Source of the DNA: an uncultured Saprospiraceae bacterium
GTDB lineage: Bacteria > Bacteroidota > Bacteroidia > Chitinophagales > Saprospiraceae
Direction: 5' to 3'
NCBI GenBank assembly: GCA_937950315.1
Contig: CALFDU010000046.1
Span: forward strand, 16,602 to 80,601
DNA length: 64,000 nucleotides
Positions 27,808 to 39,186 of this stretch are shown here, piece by piece (position 1 is the stretch's first letter; every line of letters starts with the position of its first letter). A model generated the notes under the pieces. That model had not been told where the DNA came from. It saw nothing but the letters and a program-made list of their open reading frames with translations, and did not search any database. Made by a program: the position numbers and the translations under genes.

Positions 27808-30800
27808 TTATTTCACAAGCAACATTTTTTTAGAAATTTTGTGCCTATTTGTAATCAACTCATAGTACAATACTCCTGTTGTTTCAATATCAACTTTACT
27901 AATCTGTAGTTCATTCATACCTGCTGAGGCTTTTTGAATGATCGTTTTGATCAACTTTCCATTGATATCAAATACATTAAATGTTACATCTTGCTCAGTT
28001 GACATATAGTAACTGATTGTTGTTGATTCTGACCATGGGTTTGGATTGTTCTGATATAGAACAATTTCATTTTCAGTTTCAATTCCTGTATCTGGAAGCA
28101 ATACAATTGATCCAACTTCACTGTTGAAGTATGACTCAGATTTCATTGCTTTTTCATTAATACTAATTGCTTGACTAACCGAACCATTGCCTTTTGACAA
28201 TACTCTGACAGTCATCATAACATACTGCTCGTCATTGTTCAATTCATTTCGCTTGTTCCAACTCACTTTCACTTCACCTTGATCAATGTTGTTTGTGTTT
28301 ACATTAGAATTTGAATAGAGTGTTTCTTCGTTAAGTATCACCTCCTCAATCATCAATAGATCTTGATCAAGGTTGAATGCAAACTGCATTCCATCAAGGC
28401 TTGTCTCAACATTTGCGCTAAGCTCGATATCAAATACCTCACCATCTGCAAAGTCTTTCTCATTGAAATGAATCAACAAGTCTCTATTACTTCTAGACTC
28501 TACCGAAGCAGAAGAGTGGAATCCTGTTGAAGCAGAACTATTGATATCTCCCACTTTTACCCCAATGAAGTTCACATTCATATCAATCTCAAATTCATTG
28601 ATATAGTATGACTCATCAAAGTTGGACTTCAATGGATCGTTAGGATCTGGGAATACATAATTCTCATCAACCATTCTCCAGCTAGAAGCTGTAAACTCAT
28701 CTTTTATTCCTAGAATTAATTTTCTTAACTCGATAATATCCAGCGACGAAACTGACTTAGAGTCATTGACATCTGCTGCGATATGTTGGTATGGACTATT
28801 AAACTCTTGAATACTTAAGATGTGTTTTTGAATCTGTATGATATCCAATGTAGAAATACCATTCAAGTAATCTCCATGCTTCTCTGGTAAGATCGTATAT
28901 GGACCATCACCAAAAAGCATACTCGGGAAAGCATAAGTTCCAATATTGGTTGTCATCACATTTTCAAATGGACTTCCTACCAAAGCAACTTCTACATCTT
29001 GTACAGGTACATCTAGTGGAGTATTCACTGTTCCGGTTACAAAACCATCTGGTGTAGCCAATCCACAGATTTCTCTCCATCCATCAGCTGGATCTCCGTC
29101 ACCGTTAGGGTCGTTGGAGAAGAATACAACTATTCTACATGAATCGATCACTTCTCCATCAATATAGAAGTAGAGATTATCGTTGATATTTGGATTGATG
29201 CCATTATCAATAATCGTCTGACAATCATATGTTGCGAGGGTATCATTGATATTCATATCATCATATGAAATATCTACATCGATATGACCACACTCGTTAT
29301 CAACGATATCATAATCGTTTGAATTGATATCAATTGATCCATCAGGCTCCATGGCAAATATAAATTTCTGACAGTTGAATGTAAGGCATCCCTCTCCTAC
29401 CACTGAAACTTCTAATTCGTCTGTAGAAACGTTTCCACAAGCATCTGTTGCTGTCATGGTGATCGTTAAATCTTGATCCAATGCACAGAATTCAACATCA
29501 AAAGAAACTGATCCATCTGCGGCAACTGGTGTCTGACTTACCAATCCTGGTGCATCAATTGTAACGGTAACATCACCTGACTGTAAACAGTCATCTGTTA
29601 CATTATAATCCAATGTAATGATCGCACTACATGTGTTGTCTTCATCTGTTAAATCAACTGTCAAGTCATCAGGACTCGTTCCGATTACTGGAGCAGTTGA
29701 ATCAGTAATATTTATCACTTGCGTAAATGTGAATACACCTCCTGGCAATTGACAATTGTCCGTTACAGTAAATGTTCTTTCAATGACGAAATCACAAGTT
29801 CCATCATCATTGATCAAAACATCTTCTGATGTAATCACAATATCTGAGCATTCTGCATTTGAAATATCAACAACAGGCATGTCATCGATATCTGGATCAG
29901 AACAATCAATTGTCACTGGTGAATCTGGCCATACAATGTCATCTATCGTTATAGGACTCAAGCCACCTTCGATTGTGACAATCTGAGTGCACATCAATGG
30001 ATTTCCATCAATACCATTTAATACATTGCCAAGAATATCCTGCAGCGTAAAGGTACGCGTGATCACACCGATATTACAGCTATTTAAGTTCATGACCACT
30101 TCCTCTTCATAATCAAATGAATTTGAACAATTGTCTATGACTCCGCCCATATCTGGCACGCCAAATTCATCCAAATCAGAAATATCAGCATCACATTGTA
30201 CTGTGACATCTGCTGGACAGAAAGTAGGTGACAATGCTGGTGGTACGTCATCCTCAATGGTTACTGTTGCTGTACATGTAGCTGTATCGCCAATGTCAGA
30301 TGTAACTGTTAAGGTTACAATATTTTCTCCCACGTTGTTACAACCAAACATTGTGAAATCCAATTCCATTTCTAAATCGGAATCACAACCTGCAGTACTT
30401 CCATTATCGATATCCGCTGCTGTAATAAACACTTGTCCTGCATCGCCCAATGAAACAGTAATATCTTGAGCTACACACATGATTTCACTTACATCCATTA
30501 AAATAACATCTGCCGAACAAGTACTTGAATTACCAAAGGTATCTGTCACAGTTATATTTAGTACATTCTCTAGCGTTTCTGTCTCCTGACCATTCAACAT
30601 ATCACAATTTACAGTCAACTCAGTAAATGTAGTAGTCGCAAGAGCGCCACAATCATCCATGACCGTAAAATCGAGATCATCTAGGGTGATCAGCATGTCA
30701 TCACCTGTTAGGTTTACAACAAAATCTTGGATGCTACACACCGGTGCAACTCCGTCATTAACTGTTACGTTAGCTGTACAAGTTGAAGAATTACCAGAAG

Positions 30801-33800
30801 CATCTGTCACTGTAAATGTTACCGTGTTATCTCCGATATCATCGCAATCAAAAACAAAGCTCGAAGGAGTAACCGTAAGTTCTGCATCTCCACTACAATT
30901 ATCTGTCGCACCGATACCTAGGTCTGAAGAGGTGACAGTCACAGAATTTCCTTGCGTGATTGCAACTACAATATCCGTTGCGGTACATACAGGAGGCTCA
31001 TTTTCTACCACCGTTACATCAGCTGCACATGTCGTACTATTCCCTGCTTCATCTGTTACAATTACAACGATTGAATTTACTCCTAGATCAGTACAATCAT
31101 AATCTTGAGATGTAACCATCTGACCATCAATCGTCAATATAAATACATCTGGATCGTCATCACAATTATCAGTTACTCCAGAAGAAATATCTGATAAAGT
31201 TACAGTACCAGAATCTTGATTATCCAATACAACCGTTACGTCAACAGCATCACATGAAGGAGCAGACTCATCTGTTACTTCTACAATTGCCATGGCTGTA
31301 CCAGTATTAAGGCAATCATCTGTCACTGTATAAATAACTTCAGTTATACCAAGTGGATATGTTCCACTAGCATCATTACCTCCTCCATTGTGAGAGTTGG
31401 AAATCAATAATCCAGTATTACAAGCACCAAAGGCAATGGCCAATCCTACATCAACACCCACTGCTTGACAATCGTCATTTGCAACTGCTGAAACATTCAC
31501 TGGAGCAGTTACTGTAGGGTTTTCAAGATTCATAATCATGATATTCTGTGTGTACTGTAATGTAGATGAAGTACATCCACAATTAGGTGTCACAGTCCAT
31601 GTTCTGATGATTGCTGTACAATCAGTAAGCGCTGTCTCCAATACATCATCGCTAAATTCCATTGTGAAATCATCACAGAAACAATCCGCTGTTACATCAG
31701 GTTGACCACCAATAGTTTCTGGTGAGAAATCAAGATCACAGGTTTCTACAAGAAGTTCAGACACGGGTGGGATAACGCAAGTACTTGCATCTTCGCACAG
31801 GTCTACACTATTATTATCTTGTACTTCGACAGTTGTCGTGCAGAAATCAACATTTCCTACTTCATCTATCACGCAGATATTCACTACTTGTGTTCCACAA
31901 TCCGCACAATCAAAACATTTTTCGTCGGTGTATGTCGAAGGATCATTTGGATCATCACAGAAAACAATTTCTAGTTCTTGTCCACATGGGTGGCTACTAC
32001 TTGCATCAAATGCAAATGCCCAAACACAACCCATCTCTGTATCAAATACTCCATCACCATCTAAATCCATAGCTTCAAGTCCAACCGCCAATCCTTGAAT
32101 ACAAGCAGCAGTAGGTCCTGAACAATTTACAATCTCAAATTCTTTCAAACATGAAACCATATTCCCGCATCTATCTTCAAAAGTGTAAAGGATTGTATGT
32201 AATCCTACTGGATAAGTTCCATCAGCAACAATATTACCGCCGATTCCACTCATCGCTATTGCTGGACTATCTGGTACACCATCAGCAAACAGATCAATTT
32301 CAAAACTCCAAACAAGATTTTCACTAGGAGTACAATCATCTGTTGCACTAGCTCTTAATTCGATGAATCCACTGTCACAATCAAAAGTACATTGCTCTTG
32401 GAATTCACAACCAGTAATTACTGGATCTACCGTATTATTAATTTTGATGGTTTGTTGTCTAGTAAAGAATCCTGGAATAATTCCATCATCCGTAGATTCA
32501 TCAATACTATTCAAATCACTATCCTCTTCATCAAAAGTACACCAGTCAAATACTTCCCAAGTTCTTAAAATCTTGAAACAAGCATCGGCATCGTCACCTG
32601 TAAAAAAGAAAATATCATCACGATGTTCTACTCCAACAAGATCACAGAATTCTTCTACCACTACTGGCTCATCAAAACCAGCTGGTAAATTTTCTGGAGT
32701 CAATGCACCAGCATTACATCCCTCATCAGAGAAGTAATCTTCTGGCCAAGTAATGCGACTTTCGTCAAATGCATTGGAATTTATAATCGTAATTAATTGC
32801 TCGCATTCTTCAAAACCATTTGTATCACTGGCTCTAAATGTTCTCTTAATTTGGCCCACTCCACAATTATCAATTGCAACCAAAGGATCTAATTCAACCA
32901 CTTCTGATTGACAACCGTCAACAGCAGTCGCCATTCCAAATTGTGCAGCCAAGTTTGACATATCAATTGGTTGAGTACATTCTATCGTTACTGGTGCAGG
33001 ACATGTAATCTGAGGTGCAATTTTATCTTGCACTTCTACCATCGCCATACAGTTGGTTACTCTTCCGAAATCATCAACTGCTCTTAAGGCAACCATGTGT
33101 TCTAGACCTGCATCTTCACAACAGAAGTTTACAAAGTCACTCCATCCACATGGGTCTGTAATTTCTAAAACATAAGCTTCTTCTCTTCCTTCGGGAACAA
33201 CAGCCCAAGTTCCATCTGCTGTTGCAACAACAAAATCAGCAGTATTCACCGGTGCTCCACCATTCCAATTGGTATAGTTCACTGGATACCCATTATTCCA
33301 AACAAAAGTTCCTTCTTGATCGGCATCGTTGATACCAATGAAATATTCTTCTCCTGCTAATAGTCCGTCTACTTGTGATCTAATCCATGCGTTTTCATTA
33401 TCGGTTTCAATGATTGCGGGATGGCCTCCTTTTGCCTGTGCAAATGCATAAGATTGGAATGAAGTAGTTTTATTTTTAGATAGATAGTAGAAGTGTCCAT
33501 CTAATTCACCTAGGTAATCCATATCATGGAATGAAGGCAAATCACAAGGACAATCTTCGGGTTGATCTATTCTCTGTACAAGTAATGTATATAGATTACA
33601 ATCATCAGAACTTCCATCGTCAAATGTCGAAGCAAATGCTTCTGCTGTTCCATCACCCCTAAGTGCAACGATTGTGTTTTGGTCACAAATTGCAGTTGGT
33701 GATGTCTCATCAACAATGGTCACTTCCATTGGGCATTGACTTGAATTTCCACATGCATCAGAAACTGTATACATGATGGTGTGCTGACCTACTGGTAATA

Positions 33801-36800
33801 CAACTGTACCACCTTGAGGTGCATTGTTAAGGAATCCTCCAGGATACTGAATATCAACTTGGAATGGTCCATCACAATCATCTTCGATACTTGCCGGTGG
33901 CGGAAGGAATACAGATCTTTCACAACTATCACCTGATGTAGATAATATTTCATTATCCTCACAGGTTACCACAGGTGCATCTTGATCTTCTATTTCAATC
34001 GTTTGCATATACGTTTCTATCACTCCTAATCCACAATGTGCTTCATACAAAGTCCAAGTACGTACATATTTTCTTACACATCCTTCTTCAGCAACAGTAA
34101 GTGTCTCAACATCTATTCCTACGTTACAGAAGAAATCTGGGAATGGATACAATGGTTCATCCCAAAATGTTGGTACACCTGCAAATTCAATCGATGGTGT
34201 TCCGTCTTCTCCGTAAATAACATCTGAGCATTTAAGTGCAGTACCATCTATTACCCTGTAACTTGGTGCTTCCACTACTCTATCAAAATCAAATCTTTCA
34301 ATCAAAATAGTTTGCGAACATGGTTCAGAAACATTTCCTCTATCATCAATAGCATGGTATGATCTTTCTACTCTCTTGGTATAATCAGGATCACATACCA
34401 AAGGCGTAACAGTTTCACTCAGTATAACAACCTCAGCCACTTCTCCACAATTATCTGTGGCAATTGGCATGTATGTCTCCATCAAATGACAAGCAATTGT
34501 AATGTCTCCACATTGAATTTCTGGTGCAAACTTATCTTCGACAAATATGTTGGCCCAACATGAATTACCCGAGCAAGAATCGATTAACTTGACAGTCAAT
34601 GTCATGCCAATATGTTCTGCAGTAATTGTATTGTTTATAATCGGGTTGTTCATTGGATCAAACAACATTACACCATAAGCAGCATCTGCATCTAAAGTTC
34701 CAGCATGTATCATTTCTGGCGTTACCAAAATTTCACAATCAGAATCCATTGATACATTTGTATCAAATATGCAGGCAATAGCACCCGTACCACCTCCTAA
34801 GTCAACTTCTATAAATCTTGGTTCAGTACAGATATCTATTCCACAATCAACTTCTACTTGAATAGTTCCTCCACTTGCGCCCCAATTGTATGTAATTGTT
34901 TCATCAGTCTGAGTTGTTCCATCAGGAAGTGTCCACAATACTGTACAAGCATCATCCATTTCTATACTGTAAGTTCTGGCTGAACCTGCGCATGCAGAAT
35001 AAAGACTTTCACCTGGATCTGTGGTTACATTGATATCTGAATAACCGCATCCAGTGTTGCTGTGTTGAATAAATAATCCAAATTCGTTTTGTAATCTTAT
35101 TTCATATCCAGCATTTTCTACATGGATACCTTCAATAGTATATTCACTATACCCACCTTCAACAATAGTCTCTACCAATTGGTATCCAGATTCACCTGAC
35201 ACAAATGGTATTGGTGCAGCAGGTGGATTGCCACTGGCTGTTGTGTAAAATCCATTTACATATTCAATAAACCATGTCTCACCGGTCTTCGACCTAATTT
35301 TAATTGCATCAAGAAATTGTCCGTTCATACTAGTCGTAGCATTACCTAGACACATACATTCCGTTTCAACATCCAATTCTGCAACAAATATTCTAGCCGG
35401 ATCAGAATCATCTTCATCTACCAAACCATCATCATCAATTCTGTCATCTTCATCTGTATCTGGTCTTCCACCGATATCGTTGCTTGCATCACCATCAGGA
35501 AAAGAATCACAATCGTATTGAGCAACATCAAATCCAAACAAATCAGTTGCTGACATTATTTCTGCAAAATTATCAATAGGAGCCAATTCTGCATTAGGTG
35601 AAACAATGGTATTCAACGACAAAATCACAAAGTCGTTTGGTTGAAGTCCACCTTCTACTTGAACAGTTTTATAAACACTTTGGCTATTTTCATCTGAAAT
35701 CCAAGAATCATCATTTAGAATTAAGTTTTCGTGCATATAATCAACGACAAGGATATTATCCAAAACAACTTCACCTTGGTTGTATACATAAATTAAAAAT
35801 TCTACTTCATCACCTCTCTGATATGATGTTTGCCTAGCTTTCTTCATCAAAGCCAAATCAACTTTCAAACCAGAGATCTCTGCGATATCATGATCATCTT
35901 CATCCGTTACGCCAAAGTCGAAAATTTCATTATCTACAAGAAGATCATTTCCTAAATCAGCATCTGCATCAGAATCTACATCTACCCAATTTCCTGTTTC
36001 GGATCTTGCATCAGATATTTCAACTGTATTTCTTATAGCTTGTCCATCGTCAAAACTTCCAACTTGGAAAGTTACTTGAACGACCTTAGTCTGACCCACA
36101 GCAAGTCCCGCATTGTCTCTAAACGAAATAACATTTGGAGCTTCTTGAATCCATCCATTTTGACTTGGCCCAGAAAGAAATGTCAATGTTGACGGGAATT
36201 CATCATGGATCGTGAAATTTTGTGCAGCTATATTTCCTTGATTGATCACAGAAATATTAAACGTTACACGCTCACCTGGTTGGTAAGGTCTTGTTTCACT
36301 TACCAATTTTCTTATCGCCAAATCAAATACTTCAATAAGGGCAACATCGTGATCATCTTCATCAACTGAAGGATCTTCATTGATACTGTTGTCTGTATTT
36401 GTATTTGCGAAAGCACCGTTATCATTGTCATCTATATCATCCGCAGTTGAATCGATATCCGAATTTACATTTCCAAACTGATCAACAGTTCTAGAAATTT
36501 CTGCGAAATTTTCAAAATCCAAATCGTTTCTTTCAGTCAATGTCAGAACGATTGGCACTGTAAATGAATCGTTTGGTTGTAATGCTTCAGTATGAACATA
36601 CTTTGCTTTTCCATTGTCTACTGTCCACTGTGGATTAGCAGATGCTTTGAATGCAAAATTTCTATTTAAGTAGTCTGTTACTTCAACTTCAGTAGCAACC
36701 ACGTCTCCTTGATTGATTACTTCTATCAAGAAAGTAACATCTTCATTCATTTTTGGAAAAGAGTTACCACTCACAGTTTTAATCAATGCTAAATCAAAAT

Positions 36801-38907
36801 TTGTTGGTGCTACCAATCCAATATCATAACTATGATTTACTTCATCGTCAGATGTAATCGAAACCGGAATTAAGTGCCTTACATCTTGTCCTGCACATGT
36901 ATTGGCATCAGTAATTAAATCTGAACCCAATTCACTATCTACTCCAGTTGATGTAAGATTGAATGAAGCACCATTAATATTATAACCGCCATTGGTTAAG
37001 TTTAAAAAACTAGGATCAATACTTACATAGTATTGCTGATTTGTATACAATCCATCAAATACTGGATTTGTCAAACCAACGTTAGAAACATTGGTATTGT
37101 TAAATCTATATATTCCATTTGCATCTGTTGTAGTAACACCTACAACATTGCAAGCTGCATCAAGTAAAACGATATCTAGCCCTACGACAACCTCTTCACT
37201 TGGATCTTGAATCCCGTTAGAATTGGCATCAAACCAAACATAGTTACCTATTTCTGGACTTGGTCGAGGACACACTGCAACCAATTCGCCAAAGCCAGTC
37301 GCTTTACCAAATTGATCAGAAAGATTTTGTGCGTATAGCTCTCTACCATTGATATAAGTTCCATCTAAAGTATTGTATCTATGTAATCCACCTGCATAAG
37401 CATTAAACAATGGATCGTATACTGCTGCTACCACTTCACCAGAACCTGGCAAAGCAAAAAACGATCCCAATGCCACTTCATTGTGGTAATTAGGATTTCC
37501 TGGAAAGAAATCAAAACCAAAAAATTCACCACCATCTGGACCTTCGCCGTTGTCAACTCCTGACCCTATTAGTGAACCTGCAACTCCATTAGACTCAAGA
37601 GTCCATGTGCCATTGTTGTTCCAAGCCATCAATAAATCTGGATATTGTTGATCTACTCTTCCAAAACTTCCATCACAGAATGTATGACCGTATCTGTCTG
37701 ATAAACCTATTAACATATTTCCTTCATCAGTGAAGTCAATATCTGAAAACCAATGAGAAGTAATAAATGCACCTGGATTACTATCATCCCAGTAACCTCT
37801 TATTTCATTGGTCTCAAAAATCTCAACAAAAGATCCTGTCGAAGGGTCAAATTCATAGACTATTGCAGATGAGTCATTATTAGACAAGGAAATCGAACCA
37901 TCACAAGTAATTCCTACATAATACCTTCCTTCGTGATATTCAAGTGCAAAAGATCTTGCAACTCCTCCAGTACATCCTGGATCGGGAATTGAAAATTCTT
38001 GAACATTTGATGAAGTAGGATTGACAAGAGGAATCCTTACCAATGTATTCTTAAAAATATTGACTGCATACAGGGAACCACCATCTGGTGATAATACTAT
38101 ATTTCCTATTCCAACTTTTCCAACTTGTGATCCAAATCCGCAATCAGATTCATCCGCGATCAAAAGTGATCCTGTATCAATACCTAAGTCTGACAACTTT
38201 ACAAATATTTCTGTTCTACGAGTAGACAAGTTTGTTTTAAATATTGCATCGTGGCCATATGGAGTCAAAGCCGCATATTGCTTAACAAAAGAAGAAGAAT
38301 ATACATCTTGATTTTTATCATCGTATGCCAATCCCCAGATAGAACCTGTTTCAGCTTTTGTCGCATAAACAGTTGTAGGAGTTGACGGATCAAACTGATA
38401 ATCTATACCTAAAATGGTAGCATTGCCTCCAAATGAAGTAATATCTCCTCTTACAAAGCATGTTACTAAAAGTTCGGGATTATTATTACATCCGACGCTC
38501 GCATTGGTTAAACCAAAATTCACATTACATGCAGGCACAGAAACATTTCTGATATCAGATAAGTGATCCGTTCCTATGTGTGATGAATTATATCCTTGTA
38601 TAAAGGATACTTCAACTCTATAGGAGTCATCATTTGTTAATCCGGAAAATTGATAATTTCCTGAAGAATTGGTGAATTCAGTAGCTATAATACTACCGGT
38701 TTCATCAAACAGTGTAATTAACTTTCCTGATACACCGTTTTCAGAGGATTCAAATCCTCCATTGACGTTTTCATCAAGAAATACACTTCCTTCTATTATT
38801 CCATCCGAACATTGGGTATGTCCAAATATTGGAAATAGAAGTAAAAAAATCGCTACGACTAGTGATTTACACACCAGTCCACCTGCATGGCTACAGAGTT
38901 CTCTCAT
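27808..38907 (-). CDS. Giant (3699-residue) T9SS surface protein with SdrD_B, DUF11, HYR-like, C-type lectin-like, dockerin-like and cohesin-like modules
   Basis: The largest gene here. Approximate layout: signal peptide 1-32; SdrD_B 35-125; a propeller-like region 145-540; SdrD_B 550-690 ('WFDANSNGIQDPSEE'); three DUF11 repeats at 700, 862 and 1016 ('DLALIKTVSGNSF'); HYR/Ig-like repeats 1375-1795; a C-type lectin-like domain 1795-1915 ('LSKNKTTSFQSYAFAQAKGG', 'WNNGYPVNYTNWNGGAPVN'); more cysteine-rich HYR-like repeats to about 3220; dockerin-like pair 3349-3410; cohesin-like 3470-3600; T9SS type-A domain at the end. The lectin-like domain lacks a clear EPN/QPD sugar motif. No frameshift or internal stop interrupts the chain. 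Likely an extended surface adhesin; ligand unknown. Confidence 0.9.
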   Translation of the reverse strand: MRELCSHAGGLVCKSLVVAIFLLLFPIFGHTQCSDGIIEGSVFLDENVNGGFESSENGVSGKLITLFDETGSIIATEFTNSSGNYQFSGLTNDDSYRVEVSFIQGYNSSHIGTDHLSDIRNVSVPACNVNFGLTNASVGCNNNPELLVTCFVRGDITSFGGNATILGIDYQFDPSTPTTVYATKAETGSIWGLAYDDKNQDVYSSSFVKQYAALTPYGHDAIFKTNLSTRRTEIFVKLSDLGIDTGSLLIADESDCGFGSQVGKVGIGNIVLSPDGGSLYAVNIFKNTLVRIPLVNPTSSNVQEFSIPDPGCTGGVARSFALEYHEGRYYVGITCDGSISLSNNDSSAIVYEFDPSTGSFVEIFETNEIRGYWDDSNPGAFITSHWFSDIDFTDEGNMLIGLSDRYGHTFCDGSFGRVDQQYPDLLMAWNNNGTWTLESNGVAGSLIGSGVDNGEGPDGGEFFGFDFFPGNPNYHNEVALGSFFALPGSGEVVAAVYDPLFNAYAGGLHRYNTLDGTYINGRELYAQNLSDQFGKATGFGELVAVCPRPSPEIGNYVWFDANSNGIQDPSEEVVVGLDIVLLDAACNVVGVTTTDANGIYRFNNTNVSNVGLTNPVFDGLYTNQQYYVSIDPSFLNLTNGGYNINGASFNLTSTGVDSELGSDLITDANTCAGQDVRHLIPVSITSDDEVNHSYDIGLVAPTNFDLALIKTVSGNSFPKMNEDVTFLIEVINQGDVVATEVEVTDYLNRNFAFKASANPQWTVDNGKAKYVHTEALQPNDSFTVPIVLTLTERNDLDFENFAEISRTVDQFGNVNSDIDSTADDIDDNDNGAFANTNTDNSINEDPSVDEDDHDVALIEVFDLAIRKLVSETRPYQPGERVTFNISVINQGNIAAQNFTIHDEFPSTLTFLSGPSQNGWIQEAPNVISFRDNAGLAVGQTKVVQVTFQVGSFDDGQAIRNTVEISDARSETGNWVDVDSDADADLGNDLLVDNEIFDFGVTDEDDHDIAEISGLKVDLALMKKARQTSYQRGDEVEFLIYVYNQGEVVLDNILVVDYMHENLILNDDSWISDENSQSVYKTVQVEGGLQPNDFVILSLNTIVSPNAELAPIDNFAEIMSATDLFGFDVAQYDCDSFPDGDASNDIGGRPDTDEDDRIDDDGLVDEDDSDPARIFVAELDVETECMCLGNATTSMNGQFLDAIKIRSKTGETWFIEYVNGFYTTASGNPPAAPIPFVSGESGYQLVETIVEGGYSEYTIEGIHVENAGYEIRLQNEFGLFIQHSNTGCGYSDINVTTDPGESLYSACAGSARTYSIEMDDACTVLWTLPDGTTQTDETITYNWGASGGTIQVEVDCGIDICTEPRFIEVDLGGGTGAIACIFDTNVSMDSDCEILVTPEMIHAGTLDADAAYGVMLFDPMNNPIINNTITAEHIGMTLTVKLIDSCSGNSCWANIFVEDKFAPEIQCGDITIACHLMETYMPIATDNCGEVAEVVILSETVTPLVCDPDYTKRVERSYHAIDDRGNVSEPCSQTILIERFDFDRVVEAPSYRVIDGTALKCSDVIYGEDGTPSIEFAGVPTFWDEPLYPFPDFFCNVGIDVETLTVAEEGCVRKYVRTWTLYEAHCGLGVIETYMQTIEIEDQDAPVVTCEDNEILSTSGDSCERSVFLPPPASIEDDCDGPFQVDIQYPGGFLNNAPQGGTVVLPVGQHTIMYTVSDACGNSSQCPMEVTIVDETSPTAICDQNTIVALRGDGTAEAFASTFDDGSSDDCNLYTLLVQRIDQPEDCPCDLPSFHDMDYLGELDGHFYYLSKNKTTSFQSYAFAQAKGGHPAIIETDNENAWIRSQVDGLLAGEEYFIGINDADQEGTFVWNNGYPVNYTNWNGGAPVNTADFVVATADGTWAVVPEGREEAYVLEITDPCGWSDFVNFCCEDAGLEHMVALRAVDDFGRVTNCMAMVEVQDKIAPQITCPAPVTIECTQPIDMSNLAAQFGMATAVDGCQSEVVELDPLVAIDNCGVGQIKRTFRASDTNGFEECEQLITIINSNAFDESRITWPEDYFSDEGCNAGALTPENLPAGFDEPVVVEEFCDLVGVEHRDDIFFFTGDDADACFKILRTWEVFDWCTFDEEDSDLNSIDESTDDGIIPGFFTRQQTIKINNTVDPVITGCEFQEQCTFDCDSGFIELRASATDDCTPSENLVWSFEIDLFADGVPDSPAIAMSGIGGNIVADGTYPVGLHTILYTFEDRCGNMVSCLKEFEIVNCSGPTAACIQGLAVGLEAMDLDGDGVFDTEMGCVWAFAFDASSSHPCGQELEIVFCDDPNDPSTYTDEKCFDCADCGTQVVNICVIDEVGNVDFCTTTVEVQDNNSVDLCEDASTCVIPPVSELLVETCDLDFSPETIGGQPDVTADCFCDDFTMEFSDDVLETALTDCTAIIRTWTVTPNCGCTSSTLQYTQNIMIMNLENPTVTAPVNVSAVANDDCQAVGVDVGLAIAFGACNTGLLISNSHNGGGNDASGTYPLGITEVIYTVTDDCLNTGTAMAIVEVTDESAPSCDAVDVTVVLDNQDSGTVTLSDISSGVTDNCDDDPDVFILTIDGQMVTSQDYDCTDLGVNSIVVIVTDEAGNSTTCAADVTVVENEPPVCTATDIVVAITQGNSVTVTSSDLGIGATDNCSGDAELTVTPSSFVFDCDDIGDNTVTFTVTDASGNSSTCTANVTVNDGVAPVCSIQDFVVNLTGDDMLITLDDLDFTVMDDCGALATTTFTELTVNCDMLNGQETETLENVLNITVTDTFGNSSTCSADVILMDVSEIMCVAQDITVSLGDAGQVFITAADIDNGSTAGCDSDLEMELDFTMFGCNNVGENIVTLTVTSDIGDTATCTATVTIEDDVPPALSPTFCPADVTVQCDADISDLDEFGVPDMGGVIDNCSNSFDYEEEVVMNLNSCNIGVITRTFTLQDILGNVLNGIDGNPLMCTQIVTIEGGLSPITIDDIVWPDSPVTIDCSDPDIDDMPVVDISNAECSDIVITSEDVLINDDGTCDFVIERTFTVTDNCQLPGGVFTFTQVINITDSTAPVIGTSPDDLTVDLTDEDNTCSAIITLDYNVTDDCLQSGDVTVTIDAPGLVSQTPVAADGSVSFDVEFCALDQDLTITMTATDACGNVSTDELEVSVVGEGCLTFNCQKFIFAMEPDGSIDINSNDYDIVDNECGHIDVDISYDDMNINDTLATYDCQTIIDNGINPNINDNLYFYIDGEVIDSCRIVVFFSNDPNGDGDPADGWREICGLATPDGFVTGTVNTPLDVPVQDVEVALVGSPFENVMTTNIGTYAFPSMLFGDGPYTILPEKHGDYLNGISTLDIIQIQKHILSIQEFNSPYQHIAADVNDSKSVSSLDIIELRKLILGIKDEFTASSWRMVDENYVFPDPNDPLKSNFDESYYINEFEIDMNVNFIGVKVGDINSSASTGFHSSASVESRSNRDLLIHFNEKDFADGEVFDIELSANVETSLDGMQFAFNLDQDLLMIEEVILNEETLYSNSNVNTNNIDQGEVKVSWNKRNELNNDEQYVMMTVRVLSKGNGSVSQAISINEKAMKSESYFNSEVGSIVLLPDTGIETENEIVLYQNNPNPWSESTTISYYMSTEQDVTFNVFDINGKLIKTIIQKASAGMNELQISKVDIETTGVLYYELITNRHKISKKMLLVK

Positions 38908-39024
38908 TTGACCTTAATTAAAATTGTAAATTCCTTAAAGTGCCCCAAATATTGGGTACTTCGGTTTACTGTAACTGGGAGATGGGTAATCGGTTTTTGG
39001 TCAAAATGATAGCTAATATCTCGA

Positions 39025-39032
39025 CAAATATA
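39025..39032 (-). promoter_or_regulatory. TAnnTTTG promoter element upstream of the 3699-residue gene
   Basis: TATATTTG on the reverse strand, identical to the element at 27673, lies about 118 bases before the ATG at 38907. An A-run of eight and a nearly identical AT-rich block precede it, as at the other gene. No TTG at the expected -33 spacing. Confidence 0.55.
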
Positions 39033-39186
39033 TAACGATTATTCGTAATATGTAATCATATTACAATTTTTTTTAATTTGAAAAGAGCTGATATACTGCG
39101 CTTTAGCTTGCACATTGTTTTCTGAATGTGAATTTAAAATATCCACATTAATGATCTTAAGTCTCCAACTTACCTAAGCGCTCTAC

